A DNA stretch of 64,000 nt from the NCBI GenBank assembly GCA_030620095.1, contig JAUTXW010000214.1, positions 1,492,001-1,556,000 on the forward strand. Reading direction: 5' to 3'. A program made the translations under genes and the position numbers. Numbering within the stretch: the stretch's first letter is position 1; the number at the start of each line of letters is the position of its first letter. A model generated the notes under the pieces. It worked only from the letters and a program-made list of their open reading frames with translations, was not told where the DNA came from and did no database searches. Below are positions 34,723-46,640 of this stretch, one piece after another. This DNA is from Kuschelorhynchus macadamiae. Taxonomy: Eukaryota > Arthropoda > Insecta > Coleoptera > Curculionidae.

Positions 34723-35265
34723 CAGGGTGACCCAAAAGCAAGTTGTGACAGTGAACTTAATTTTTTTTAAATGGAATATCCCATTTTTTATTTTATTTTC
34801 GGATTCTGCGGAAAATTTTGATCATATTCATGTATAATAATCTAGGTACATATGTCTAAATTAAGTTGTATAAAAATTCAATTTAATTAAAAAAAGGCTT
34901 AACTTTAAATAATAAATCTCTAGATGCCAAAATTATATAATATTAATTTAAAAATTGTTGAAATTGATCACCAGCAACATCCTGACAATATCCTAGGCGA
35001 TCTTCAAATTCTTGCAAAACATTGTGCACTACTTGAGCTTCTATCAGTCTAGTTTCCTGTCTTATTCGGCCTTTAAGGTCATCAATATTATTGGATCTGT
35101 TAACTTACATTGTAGTTTTAGGTAACCCCAGAGATAATAATCTAACGGGGTCAAATCTGGGGATCTGACAGGCCATTCTATGTGACCCCGTCTACCAATC
35201 CACCTACCAGGGAAAACAGTATCTAAATATTCACGAACGTAAAATATGTAACAAATACCTAACAA
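34723..35265 (-). mobile_element. Mariner-like element, 5'-truncated 3' fragment
   Basis: The terminus CAGGGTGACCCAAAAGCAAG sits next to a TA at 34721-34722. On the minus strand, 35265-35062 reads YLDTVFPGRWIGRRGHIEWP, then RSPDLTPLDYYLWGYLK, the third catalytic Asp region typical of DD41D mariners. Everything upstream of the second catalytic Asp is missing. A downstream remnant of the 3' region fills 35060-34723. Confidence 0.75.
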
Positions 35266-35409
35266 TGTTATTAATGTTTTGAGTTTTCAGTAGATTTGAG
35301 TTTGTTTAATTCTTAATATGAACTGCGTTTGGATATGAGAGGTACCTAGTGCTAAAATTTGCTTTTAGATAAAAAAAATATTTTTTCTTAAATATTTTTT
35401 TATCTAAAG

Positions 35410-35622
35410 TTGCAAAATTTAGCAATGGTTACAAAACATCAAAATACAGATACTTCTTATACAAAATCTGCCTTTGCAAATCATTTGTTATCCTCAAAAC
35501 ATCATTTTTCCATATCTGAAAACGTAACTACAATTAACGAGTGCGATAAAGGTAGGAAGTTGGATCTTTTGGAACAGATGGAAATAACAAAAACTAAAAA
35601 ACCCCATCCTAACCTGTATTAA
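35410..35622 (+). pseudogene. Penelope-like GIY-YIG C-terminal fragment
   Basis: SAFANHLLSSKHHFSISENV and CDKGRKLDLLEQMEITKTKK match the C-terminal half of Penelope-like GIY-YIG domains (A-x-H-L-L and the LDLLE-x-x-EI helix). No reverse transcriptase remains nearby. Confidence 0.65.
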
Positions 35623-35639
35623 TGAAATGTTTAATTTTG

Positions 35640-37362
35640 AGCCCCATTTGATTTTAAACAATATTTCAAAAGAATAACTATATCTGTATTTTTATTTTGT
35701 ATAACCTTCAACTCTTTTCTGTCATTTTTGCCATTGTTTCTTCTTTTTATTAATGTAGCATTATACTTTACGACAGTTAGTCCCGAAAAATCTCTTTTTT
35801 TTATTTTGGTCTATCGCCTCTCTTCAAAAAATGTACATCGTCTCTGATTGGTCACTCAAGGGTAGCCTTGTTTCGTACTTCATTGTTTCTTTGTTTAGTT
35901 ATGTTTGTTTTATGTACTTTGTAAAATGTGTATTGTTTATAGTAAAGTTATATTTTATTAAATTGTATTTTCCGTTGTAATGTATATTCGTTAGGGCGAA
36001 AGATGTAACCTATTCTTAATGTATAATTATTTATGTCTTTATTATTTTTTACCATTTATTTTGCAAGGATGTGGGTTTTGGAAGAAGTTCTGAAATTCGT
36101 TGATACTTCCTTCATCATTTATAGCGCATTTGTTAGTTTTGTACAAAGAGTTATTTATTTGAATGCATAAATCTTATTTGTTTTTATTTCTTTTCCTTAA
36201 AAACAAATGTTTTGCCAGATAAAAAAATAAATCTTAAATCTGTCATTAGGACAGTGTCAGTTAACTCGACACTGGTATTTTGATATTTATTATTGAACAT
36301 TTACTGGTGACTTCTAATAAGGTAGACACAGGTAGAGGCTTCCTTTAAAAAATTTAATTACATCAAACACTATTTTTTCAGCACAACATACTTTTAATCG
36401 ATGAAGGAATACGAAATAAATAAAAATACATCGTATTAGATAAAAAAATCAAAACACATATCTCCCAAATTTAAAGCAGTTTGATACAGGGGCTTACGAG
36501 AAATGCGCTGCTCAGAAATGGCAATGGAAAAGTATTTAAATTACGTGTTAAAATATTTGCAGTGATTTCTTTTTCACTCTCTATATTTGTTATTTAAAGA
36601 GAATAGTTTCTACTTTTTTTATAAAAAAAGAAAAAATGTTTAATAAATTTACGAATTTACGAAAAACTTCTTCATCATAACATTTCTATTTTGGCCTTTA
36701 TTTCTGAAAAAAAAAAACAAATTGTTATATTAGACTTGTTCATTCTTATTTCATCCTTTTTTTCGGGAAATTTTCTAGGGATAAACACTTTTAAGAAACT
36801 CTTACAAAACCGAGATTAATTAGGAGTTTACTTGAAACAGAAACTTACAAAGGCACAGTTTTTAATCAGCCCCGAAGAAAAACAAACATGTTTGTCAAAC
36901 AACATCAAAAAAGTTTCATTCCTTTTTGTTTTACTCTTTGAGGCATTGTCAGGTCATGAACTCCTAAAGAAAGTTCATCCACAGATTTAATACAGAAAAT
37001 TCGTCTTATGCCTTGTTGTTACTTAGTGAAGCGTACATCAACTGAATTACTGCCTGTTATAAAAAGTTAACCTCTTTTTCTGATCTAGCGATTTTTTCTT
37101 TTAAGTGTTATTTAAATATAAGGGTGTTTTTTATTATATTAGGGCTAATAATTGGGGTGCTAGCTAGTGGTGTAAACTTCCTAAAACGAAGACCTGTTTT
37201 TCTACGATTAAACACTCTAATATCTATTATAATAATTATACAATTTATCGAAGTTGCCCTTCAAAAGTAAACAAAAAATTGACGCCCACCAGTTATAAAA
37301 TGTGATGTGAGGCAAACATTTTGGCCGCTTTGAATAAAAATGCTCCTACGGCTGCGATTTCA
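35640..37362. other. No gene recognised
   Basis: AT-rich with no motif-bearing ORF. The first part may be 3' sequence of the Penelope-like fragment. Nothing else identified on either strand. Confidence 0.5.
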
Positions 37363-37735
37363 TCAGGAAACCAAGCCGTTAATGACCTTGCAGGCCACGG
37401 TCAAAACAACTCTGTCAAGAAAGCATTCCAGGCTCAAGAGTCCTCGCCCACCTTGATGACGTGGCAGATATAATCGGGGAACTAATGACCGAGGATGTAA
37501 ACTTCTTTGCAAATGCATCATCTTGAGGGTACTTATGTCTAGGCTACGAAGTTCTTCTCTCTTTACCACCCCGAAAGAATAGCAGCCACTTTACTCTTGC
37601 CGGAGAGTTCGGATTTCCATACCTTCCTAAGACGCGGCCTATATATGCCGGGGAGTGCTGATTTAATTTTTACCACATTATTATTATTATTATTATTGTT
37701 GTCGAAATTGACAATCAATTTCTCAACAAATGTTG
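37363..37735 (-). pseudogene. Non-LTR element fragment (R2/R4-like, RT C-terminal part)
   Basis: On the minus strand: YRPRLRKVWKSELSGKSKV, then after a frame change VKREELRSLDISTLKM, LHPRSLVPRLYLPRHQGG and RGLLSLE. This is the linker after the reverse transcriptase in non-LTR elements that carry a C-terminal restriction-like endonuclease. A (TAA)n-type microsatellite (37677-37699) interrupts the 5' side. A different part of such an element lies at 42830-43290, in an order that rules out one continuous copy. The clade is uncertain. Confidence 0.6.
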
Positions 37736-39721
37736 GGTTCGAAGCCTGCATCAAAAAGAGTGGACTAGTTTCTATTATAATAAGGTTCGTGCTACGTGGG
37801 ACCTAGTAAAAAATATAACAGATCAAGGCTTCCATAGAAAAACGGTTATGGATAATTTTTCAAAAAAATTTGATTCACAGGAAGAAATTTTAAATAACTT
37901 AAATCATTATTTCATCAATGTTTGTCCGAATGTCCAGTCCAATAATAACAATATTTTTCAACAAAATCTCTCTCTCATCTCTGTTTTAAAAAAATCAGCA
38001 AAGAATATTTCTAAGCCAATTACTTATATCTTAAATCTTTCATTATCAACTGGAGTTTTTCCAACTTTATTAAAGAACGCCTATATTAAGGCCATTCACA
38101 AAAAAGGGGAAAATGATGAAGAAAAAAGTATCGGCCGATCTCTTTATTATTTAATGTTAGCAAAATTTTTGAAAGGGCTATGTATAATAGATTTATAGAT
38201 TTTTTGGAAAAACAGTCTGTAATAGCGCAACAGCAGAATGGTTTTAGGAAGGGGAGTATTAAACTCTCTTAATATATAACCACAAAAATGAAAAACTCTA
38301 TTAGACATTTTTATCCGGAAAAACAATACGAACAATTTAAATGGCTAGCAGGGTGTGAAAATATAAGTAAATTATTTTGTTGGCCATGTTTACTCTTTGA
38401 AAATGAAAAAGGTCTCTAGAATAAAATTGATTTTTCAGATTTAAACAATTTCCATAAAGCTGTAAAAAGACACATTATGTCCACAGCGCATTTACAGGCC
38501 GTCATAAAAGAAAAAGTCTTCGGCAAAACCAGCATTGAACACGCCCTTAATAAACAGTTGGAAATTAGTCACCGCCAACACAATGAACTAGTCGATAAAA
38601 ATAGGCAAATATTTATAAGACTTATCGATGTTGTTTGTTGTTGTTCCATGTGCATGGACCTTCCTAAGGCTTTTGACAGTGTACATTTTGACATTCCGAG
38701 TAGGAAATTGGAGATGTATGGCATTAGGGGTATTAAAAACCGGACACAACAGGTGGTTGAGAATGATAGATGTGGTAGAGCTGTAAGATCAGAAAAAGTT
38801 CAGATTATGAGGGATGTTCCTCAGGGATCCATTCTGGGACCTTTATTGTATATTTTATATACGAATGATCTCCCGGATGTAACCGAGGAATACACTGTAT
38901 TATATGCTGATGATACAACTTTAATATTTAGTGAGGATGGCAAAGGTTCATAGCGCTGTTGACGTTCTTGGTAGGTACTTTTCGCCAAATGATCTCCTTT
39001 TAAATGTTTTAAAAACCCACTCTATTCTTTTTGGTAACAGAAATGATAACTGCTTTATATATTCAAATAATGCAATGAAATTAAATTTGTGGAAAGTATT
39101 AAGTTCTTGGGCTTGAATATTGACAGGACGTAGGACTGGAGGGTGCATGTGGAGAGTGTCGTAGCGACTGTTTCCAGATACGCTTACTCCTTGCGTATTA
39201 TCTCAGAGGGTATTTGGACTGAAGCTGTTCTCACGGCCTATCATGCTTTTATACATTCACGATTAAAGTATGGCTTGATTTTCTGGCGTAACTCCACTGA
39301 AGCACAAAGGATATTTGTGTTACAAAAGCGTTGTATTCATAAAATCTATAAAATGAAAAGCCGTGAAAGTTGTAAAAATATTTTCATTAATAATGGTATT
39401 TTGACACTGATAAGTATTTATATTATGGATTGTGTCATATTTGTACATGATAACAAGGATCTCTTCCAAAACTGCGAATTAACACACGATTATGAAACGC
39501 GACATAAATCTAATTTATTATCTGAGAAGTGTAACTTCTCGTACATACAAAAAAATGCACCTTTCTGTATTATTAAAATTTTTAATGGTTTTCCTGAAAA
39601 TGTGAGAAGCCTACCGATAATCAAGCTAAAATTCCTTTTGCGAAAGTATTTAACTAGTAAGGCATTTTATTCCCTAGATGAATTTCATTGTGATCGTGAC
39701 AGAACCAACTTAAATATATAA
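37736..39721 (+). pseudogene. LINE reverse transcriptase interrupted by a hAT fragment
   Basis: Upstream RT part: YYNKVRATWDLVKNI, LNHYFINVC, then ITYILNLSLSTGVFPTLLKN and FLEKQSVIAQQQNGFRKG (to about 38255). Here about 370 bp of hAT sequence replaces some 30 residues. The RT resumes with MDLPKAFDSVHFDI (motif A), VPQGSILGPLLYILYTNDLP and LYADDTTLIFS. After a frame change at 38950, VLQKRCIHKIYKMKSRESCK and the C-terminal part (FNGFPENVRSLPIIKLK) run to 39721. Palm residues are conserved. It belongs near Jockey/CR1 LINEs; no endonuclease domain is left. Confidence 0.78.
38265..38640 (+). mobile_element. hAT transposase fragment inside the LINE
   Basis: Reads FYPEKQYEQFKWLAGC, ISKLFCWPCLLFENEKG, LNNFHKAVKRHIMSTAH and IFIRLIDVVCC: the TTF-type zinc finger and the start of DUF4371 of the hAT family seen at 22386-25736 and 47682-50772. 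No terminal repeats or duplicated target are visible. The last 160 bp are in frame with the resumed LINE RT, giving a 158-residue open frame (38477-38953) that joins hAT and RT sequence. Confidence 0.75.
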
Positions 39722-40085
39722 CTGTGTTAACCATGTTAATAAGGAAAAATACTCTTTTCAATATTGTCTTTATATAATAAAAAAAAGTAAATGAACGCCA
39801 AAAATTTAGATATACATACTGTAGATATTTATATTCCTTTATATACCTGTATTATATTAAGCTTGTTGAATATCAGGATTTTTTTTCACTAGTATACAAA
39901 TTAAACACGTTTAGTTTAATTTTCACTTATTTATTTCTGCTTGACAGCTGTTTCGACACACTGTGTCTTTGTCAAAAGCTAACTTAAAACTAACACTAAA
40001 ATCTGTACCAAATATAAAAAAAATATATAAAAATCTTAATAGTATTAATAAAACAATATCGGTGTTTACCCACCTCGTGTATTCT

Positions 40086-42131
40086 TTAGGTATAAAGATT
40101 TAACAGAGGGGAACCAGTTAAGTCCAACTGGTCATTCAATAAAATATTTCGGGTTTTCCTCTTGTTAATTTCTAGACTTTCCAAATGGTTCAATTTGTAG
40201 CTTTTATTAGCCGTATGCAAAATTTTATATTCGTTTTTAAATATATGATTTGCTTCTATCAAATGTTTAGCGTAATTGGAGTCTGTTTTCTCTTTATTAT
40301 ATGAGGATTTGTGTTCTTTTATACGTTTATTGAAAGATCTACCCGTTTGGACAATGTAAACTTTATCACAGGAACCACATTCTAATTCGTATACCACTGA
40401 TTTTTTAGATTTATTAGACTTGGATTTATTATTTTTTATATATTTCCCTAATGTATTATTTGTACAGAAGGCAACATTATAATCTGCTCTCATGAGATGT
40501 TCACTGATTTTAGAGCTAATTTTGCCTGTATATGTTATTGTATTAAATTTGGCTATATCTTTTAAATTATTATTTGGATAGATTAAATTGATTGCTTTTT
40601 TATACTGTTTTTTATTTGCTATTTTGTCCACTATATTAGGACTATAGCCGTTGTTAATGGTAATCTGCTTTATGATATTCAATTCTTTATTATAGTTATC
40701 TGATCACATAGGTATACTAATTAAACGATATACAAAGCTGTTGAAAGCTGTCATTTTATGTGCAAAAGGATGATTTGATGTTTTATGTATTGTTATATCT
40801 GTGTAAGATAGTTTATGATAAATTTCAAAATTGCGTTTATTGTTATTGTTCATAATTGTTAAACCCAAAAAATTTATTGTCTTATTTTGTTCCACTTCTA
40901 AGGTAAATTTAATATTTTTATGTAAATTATTAATAAAATCTAAAAATAACCCTAGTTGTCTCTCTGTTCCCGTGAAACACGCTAGTATGTCGTCTACATA
41001 TCTATACCAATAAATGAACTTGTTTCTTAACGGGTGATTATACATTATATTCTTAGTAATATGATTAACTTTATTTTTGAGTAATAAATTATTGACTAAG
41101 TTAATAGCTTCGATAGGGGGGACACTAGGAAATAAGTTTTGTACAAATCACCTTTTATATTGTTAATTAATTCTAAACTGTTTTTAATACTATATTTTGG
41201 TTTAAAATTACAAAATGTACTAATAATGTTTATTAATTTATTAGAAATCGTGTGAGCTGGAGCTGTCACATAGGACACTACCGGTCTAATGGGCATATTG
41301 CCTTTATGCAGTTTAATAAATGAATATAGCTTAGGTACTTGTGGATTCATTATCGTTAATTTATATTTAGTTTTATCGTCAAATAAGCTACTATCTTTAA
41401 TTACATTTTTTATAATTTTTTGATACATTTCTGTCGGATCTTTATCAATCCTTTGAAATTTATCCGGATTCAAAAATTCTGAAGTTTTTTGAATATAATC
41501 TTCTTTTTTTATTGCGATAATTGTTTTTCCTTTATCCGCCCTAGTGAATACAATATTATCTTCTATCATTTTACTGTTAATATTTTTAACTAAACTATAA
41601 TTGTTTGATAATCGCTCATTAGACAAATCCCAAGGTATTGAAGTAATTGATTGAGCTAATATATGTTTATAGTTATCATTACCTATTTTATTTACTGCTA
41701 TTTCACATTCAACTCCTAACATCTCTCTAGATTTAATGTTATCTTTAACCTGAAGGTTGAAATTAAACCCCTTTTCTAATAGTTTTATTTCTGAGCCTGT
41801 AAAATCTGTATCTGTAAGATTATAAAAGCGTTTAAAAAATACATGATCTGAAAGTGGGTTATGACAATTGTTCATTTTATTTGCAGTTTTATTGTAAATT
41901 AATCTATCTAATTTATCCTTTTGACTTACGTATTTCTTATGGACGATATTTTCAACTTGGCATCTGGTTTCACTACCAAAACAATCAAATTCCATATTGT
42001 TTAATCTAAATAAGAGTTCACTATGGATAAACTTAAGATAAACACTGTAATTGTCTCTTTTGCTGTATTGGATTTTGCGATCTTCTATAATCCATTTCTT
42101 CGAGCCTTGTCGTTGTGCTACCATTGCGGAT
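40086..42131 (-). pseudogene. Penelope-like RT plus GIY-YIG polyprotein, internally deleted
   Basis: From 42131 down: QGSKKWIIEDRKIQYSKRD, then FTRADKGKTIIAIKKEDYI, VPKLYSFIKLHKGN and PIRPVVSYVTAPAHTISNKL (RT fingers). A frame change near 41140 leads to NLFPSVPPIEAINLVNN. The segment that should contain the MGSPLSP-type motif is missing, and HITKNI joins directly to HPLRNKFIYWYRYVDDILAC (catalytic YVDD intact). After another break at 40704 come linker sequence and the GIY-YIG domain: SVVYELECGSCDKVYIVQTG, RSFNKRIKEHKSSY and HLESLEINKRK. It ends at 40086. Residues encoded beyond 42131 in the open frame are antisense of the inverted end. Confidence 0.85.
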
Positions 42132-42400
42132 GGTAGATCTTTCAATAAATGTATAAAAGAACACAAATCCTCATATAATAAAGAAAAAAAACAGACTCCA
42201 ATTACGCTAAACATTTGATAGAAGCAAATCATACATTTAAAAACGAATATAAAATTTTCCATGCTAATAAAAGCTACAAATTGAACCATTTGGAAAGTCT
42301 AGAAATTAATAAGAGGAAATATTTTATTGAACGACCAGTTGGACTTAAATGGTTCCCCTCTGTTAAGTCTTTATACCTAAAGAATAGACGAGGTTGGTAA
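42132..42400 (+). pseudogene. Inverted GIY-YIG tail of the Penelope-like element
   Basis: Second copy of the GIY-YIG C-terminus, on the plus strand, with NKSYKLNHLESLEINKRK readable at 42265-42320 and further pieces in other frames upstream. It diverges from the minus-strand copy by small indels. Confidence 0.8.
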
Positions 42401-42599
42401 ACACCGATATTGTTTTATTGATACCATTAAGATTTTAATATATTTTATTATATTTAGTACAGATTTTAGTGTTAGTTTTAAGTTAGCTTTTGACAAAGAC
42501 ACAGTGTGTCGAAACAGCTGTAAAGCAGAAATAAATAAGTTGAAATTGATAAACTAAACGTGTTTAATTTGTATACTAGTGTATAATGAATTTCCATCA

Positions 42600-42830
42600 A
42601 GTAACGGCTAAATCGATAAGAAATTTTTTTTCTATAGATGTAAGTTAAGTTAAGTAATTATGTTATTTTTAAACTTAATATTTCTACTTTTAGTTAATAA
42701 TGCTTTTTTTTGACATTGTTCTACGCCTATTTCGGCTATTATAACTTTTTGTTATATGTTGAATAAATAAAAAATTATCTATCTATCTATTAGTTCTATA
42801 TGTTGTTCTGTATAAATTTTCTCACTATGT
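42600..42830 (+). other. Unassigned sequence ending in (TATC)n
   Basis: GAATAAATAAAAAATT followed by a short (ATCT)n tract at 42776-42790 looks like the tail of a retroelement on the plus strand. No coding sequence is visible. Confidence 0.35.
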
Positions 42831-43290
42831 GGCAAGTACTGAGCAACTGCCTTCTGGATGTGGATATAGGTATTAGTATGCAGTCCTATGATTTTCAGGT
42901 TCTGTTCTCGTATTAGAGCTAGTTCAGTTGATATTTGGCCTTTTCCTATTGATATTTATCCAACACGTTATTATTGTTGGGTATAGCGAAATCTACCAAA
43001 TAAGCTGTCTTTCTTTCCTTATTTAACAGTACCACATCAGGCCGATTATTCGTCACCTGCCTGCCGGTAATAACTGCCCAGTCGTAGTACAGTTTGAAGG
43101 CATTATTTTCAAGTACTAAACTTGGTTGGTATTTATAATATGGCACAAAGGTATTCAGGAGCCCGCATTTTTTAGCAAGCTTCTGGTGTATGATGTTACA
43201 CACCTAACCATGTCGTTGGATCTAGTCTGTGTTTGCTAGGTAAGTGAAGCCAGATGTTATATGCTGTATAGTCTCTGATCTCTCATAGTA
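42830..43290 (-). pseudogene. Non-LTR element C-terminal restriction-like endonuclease fragment
   Basis: Minus strand: YNIWLHLPSKHRLDPTTWLG in one frame, then IIHQKLAKKCGLLNTFVPYY, LYYDWAVITGRQVTNN and RPDVVLLNKERKTAYLVDFA. The RPD...VDFAIP pattern is the PD-(D/E)XK-type core of restriction-like endonucleases in R2/R4-like non-LTR elements. A stop follows LDKYQ; sequence resembling the remaining tail runs to about 42830. No reverse transcriptase precedes it. Confidence 0.65.
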
Positions 43291-43299
43291 TTTTTACAG

Positions 43300-45822
43300 T
43301 TTAAAAAGCTTATGTTTTACTTTAATAATCTATTCAAACTATCTAGTACAAACTTTTTCATTTAAATTTTTAACAAGTAACAATGTTTGTTCAAGAGATT
43401 AATGAGAATGGTCTGCCAAGTGAATTTAGTAATGTAATATGTACTGAAGAAGGCCTAGAAAATGAAGCTTATTTTATGCTAATCTTAGAGAGCTTCTACC
43501 TCAAATTGAGGTGCTGAATGAAGTAAAACATACACTAAGACATGAAACAATATTATCTTTTACAGCAAAATAAAACCAAAATATTATAATGTGCAGTATT
43601 TAATAAAAACAGTTTAACAAGCGTATTCTCTTAGTAGATGGGTTAGATCGCAATTTTGCAATAAGGTTATTTTTGGTTATTTTATGTTAATATCGCACTA
43701 TTTTTCATGTCAAGAGATTACTGCATTTTGTACTTGGGAATGGGTACTCTTCAAGATTGATCTGTTATAGATGTTTGCTTTGTGAGTGTGGAGTTTAGAT
43801 TTTACAAAAAAAACTGAAAAGGACGCTCGGAAAATTAGCCAATGAACATCAGCTTCTTTGTTTTAAATGAGATACCTGGTACAATATTATTTAAACACCT
43901 GGGTCTCTTCTTTCCGACTCTAAATATAACAGGTTTGATACCCTTGTCTTTAAAAACAACCGACAAAATTGACAAAAACTCTGCAATAAGAAGAATATGT
44001 AAGAGTGAACCCACTACATAATTGAGTCAATGAGAATACATTGCCTCTTATGGCAAGTTTTCCAAAACTCAAAATTCAAAATTCAAAATCTATAATCCAA
44101 AAACTAAAGTTTAAAATTTATAACAAAATCCAAAATTTAAAATTCAAAATTGTGTTAATAACAAAGTAAATTGTTTTTAGACACTTCAAGAGTTTTAAAA
44201 TTTTAAATATTTCTAGCTTTTAATACTGTACCTAAGTAACTAACAAGCTTAAGTATCATAGATTAACCTGGGGATTGAAGTCAAAATTAAGAAACTCCTC
44301 AACTGAATATAAGTAAAGAGTTAACAGTTCTTTCCTATTTTTTCCCTTCAATATTTTCGCATCCTAATTTTTTCATGTTATCAGGCAGTCTATTTTAGAA
44401 CACAGGAGGATAATAGTACTGAAAATGTCTGCTACGTAACAGTCGAGTAAAGGGGATAGGTACCGTGTTAGCTGATCTTGTACAATGATTATGAACTGAA
44501 GAATTTGTTACATACAACGCATATTTTCCTTGATAAACGATAAACAAAACATGATAAAATAAGAAGGTAATGCAAATAATTTGAGATAAACAAACTGACC
44601 CTTAACTTCTTCTCTATTGCGGAGCAAGACTACATATTATGTGCACTTTGACATGAAGAGTTAGAGATAAATCTTCAACAAGACCTCATCGTGATCCTGA
44701 TTTTAGCGATCTGATCAAAAAATTTGAGGAGTAATTTTTTTTACAAAGCTTATCTACATGATCTTAAACAATGAATGCTCAGTGCTTAACTTCCTTTTGT
44801 TTGTCTTTTTTTTTTTTCGTAAAGTGTAATGGTCCGATAAAACTCAAAATCTTTAATATCTAAAGTCTTTAATACCATATAATAGCTTCTAAGTTCTAGC
44901 TAAAGTCCAAATAGAATCTCTGTACTTGTTTTTGCTTCCAGATTTCCTCCATTTCTCTATTTAGAGCCGTATTTGCTTTAAGACTAATATTATTTGTTAA
45001 AGAAATCGATAAAAATGTAATCACCCACGCCTCTGAATGGTTTACTGAGTTCCAATACATTTTCCGATTCGCCATTAATTGTGTTATTTTGAGATGAATC
45101 GGCACTTCTTTTCAATAAGAAGAAACCATTTAATACAAAGGGGAACAATAATATTGTTGGTGTCTTGCAATGGAAAACGTTATTTCTTCGCACCGATTGA
45201 TATTCAATGACTTTAGAAATCAAAATTAGGGATTCAAAGCAATAGTTCGCCTAGTACATATATATTTTATTTTGCAAATATATTAAGAGGTTTAATACAT
45301 AAATTTTGATGCTTGGGGCAGTATCTAGATCCAGTATATTTGAAAATGGTTTAAACTGTTTATTATTGGTTTGTACAATCTTAAATGACATACAGTAACA
45401 TCCGATGTCACATTTATCGGTTGAAGAGTCTCCGACTGGCAGATATTTTTAATTTTCTATGAAAGTGCGCAAAGGAATACTTTTTTCACACGGCAAAGTA
45501 ATACAAGTGAAACTACTCAATGTATGACAGATTTATAGGTCTTTTAGTAACAATAGGCTATTTTATGCGAAATGAGAAGCCGTCGAAATCTTAGTTTATA
45601 AAACTTCACCTAAATGTATGCGTAATTCCCGATATTTCAGCTAAACAACAAAAAAGTTTCCTATAGGATACTAAATTACTACAATGTCAAGCAGCAATAG
45701 ATTGTACGTCAAAACTTTTAATCCGTTTTCATGTCAATAAGAAACAACAAATACTGTAAAACGTCGGCATCGTGAATCCTTTTTTCATAAGATTGTGAAA
45801 AAATCATAAATATAATTTTAAA
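43300..45822. other. No gene recognised; low-complexity CAAAATT tract
   Basis: At 44055-44152 a degenerate repeat of CAAAATT/AAAATCC-like words makes a local low-complexity tract. ORFs at 44896-45105 and 44990-45223 have no family motif. A short frame after ATG 43383 stops after about 45 codons and is not recognised. Confidence 0.5.
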
Positions 45823-46152
45823 ATGACCAGCTCTGATGATGAGTTACCAGATTCTATCCTGGTGGCTGCAAATATTACAAGTTTAAATCTATTGCCAGCG
45901 AAATCTCAACAAAACCATGAGAGACAATAAAAGAATTTTGAAAACTGGTGCCAGAACAAATGCACAAGTAGTGTTAAGGAGGAGGTGTTTCTGGCCTATT
46001 TTGCGGCCTTGCAAAAAAACATTCCAGCCAAATACTTTATGGAGTAAGTAATCCATGTTAAAAAGCGTCCTTAAAATAAAAAGAAACTCGGATTTAAGCC
46101 AATATTTCAAGCTAACATCATTTATAAAGAAGTAAAATGTAGGATACAAATA
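45823..46152 (+). pseudogene. Crypton-like tyrosine recombinase, N-terminal fragment
   Basis: ATG at 45823: MTSSDDELPDSILVAANITS, then LLPAKSQQNHERQ, a TAA, and FENWCQNKCTS, VFLAYFAALQKN. After a one-base frame change near 46018 it continues NTLWSK-stop-SMLKSVLKIKRNSDLS and QYFKLTSFIKK, then a stop and NVGY. This is the N-terminal core-binding (SAM-like) domain seen in insect Crypton-type tyrosine recombinases, which cut and rejoin DNA through a tyrosine. The catalytic C-terminal domain is absent and the sequence passes directly into an ATGGCGG repeat. At least three stops or shifts mean it is dead. Confidence 0.65.
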
Positions 46153-46164
46153 AAAAAAAACGGT

Positions 46165-46640
46165 AAATTACCTTTACCCGGAACTTCTCTTGTTATGATT
46201 TTTTTCTTTCTACCTATGCCACACTTTTGGCCTAATTTAAAATAAATTCAATAAGTAGTTTTTTTACATTCAAACATACTGCCATTTTGTTACGATATGT
46301 TGAATTCGTACCAGTTTATCCCATTTTCACATTTAATTTTTTTGTAAAATTTAAAGTCAATTGAATAATATTTTTTTCAATTTTTTTAAAATTTCATATG
46401 GCCGTCACTTTGTTTCGCCTTCGTAAATTCGTACCACAACTTTACCAATTTATCTCTATTTATCACACTTACCTCTGGCACAAAAATTGAAATTAATTTA
46501 ACAAATAGTATTTCCAGGCTCATTTTTTAAATGTTTTATTAGGCCGGTAATTTGTTTTGCTATGTTGGATTCATATCAAAAATTTACTAGTACATTCCTA
46601 GGTAATACTGTGCTAAATTTGAGGTAAATTGTTTTCTTAC
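46165..46640 (-). repeat. (TCTG)n / ATGGCGG repeat, cluster IV, diverged
   Basis: Inverse-orientation copy with CTGCCATTTTGTTACGATAT, GGCCGTCACTTTGTTTCGCC and GCCGGTAATTTGTTTTGCTA blocks about 120-170 bp apart, matching the sub-repeats of cluster I. No TCTG tract is left. It abuts the hairpin-bearing array. Confidence 0.65.

Larger units (their letters stand above)
39890..42581 (-). mobile_element. Penelope-like element with ~450 bp inverted ends
   Basis: The outer sequence CACTAGTATACAAATTAAAC is at both ends in inverse orientation. Similarity continues for about 450 bp (39890-40343 and 42132-42581) and covers the terminal repeat plus the GIY-YIG C-terminal coding part. The minus-strand body (RT and GIY-YIG) lies between. 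The right end is therefore a plus-strand 3' fragment joined head to head with the truncated body. On the strand of the body, each end contains GACACAGTGTGTCGAAACAG, a hairpin followed by GAAAC. Confidence 0.88.

Noticed and set aside
37363..43290. One continuous R2/R4-like element split by later insertions
   Set aside because: The RT-side piece lies at lower coordinates than the endonuclease piece although both are on the minus strand, the wrong order for a single element.
45889..46149. 86-residue minus-strand ORF
   Set aside because: It is antisense to the Crypton-like fragment, which has family motifs.
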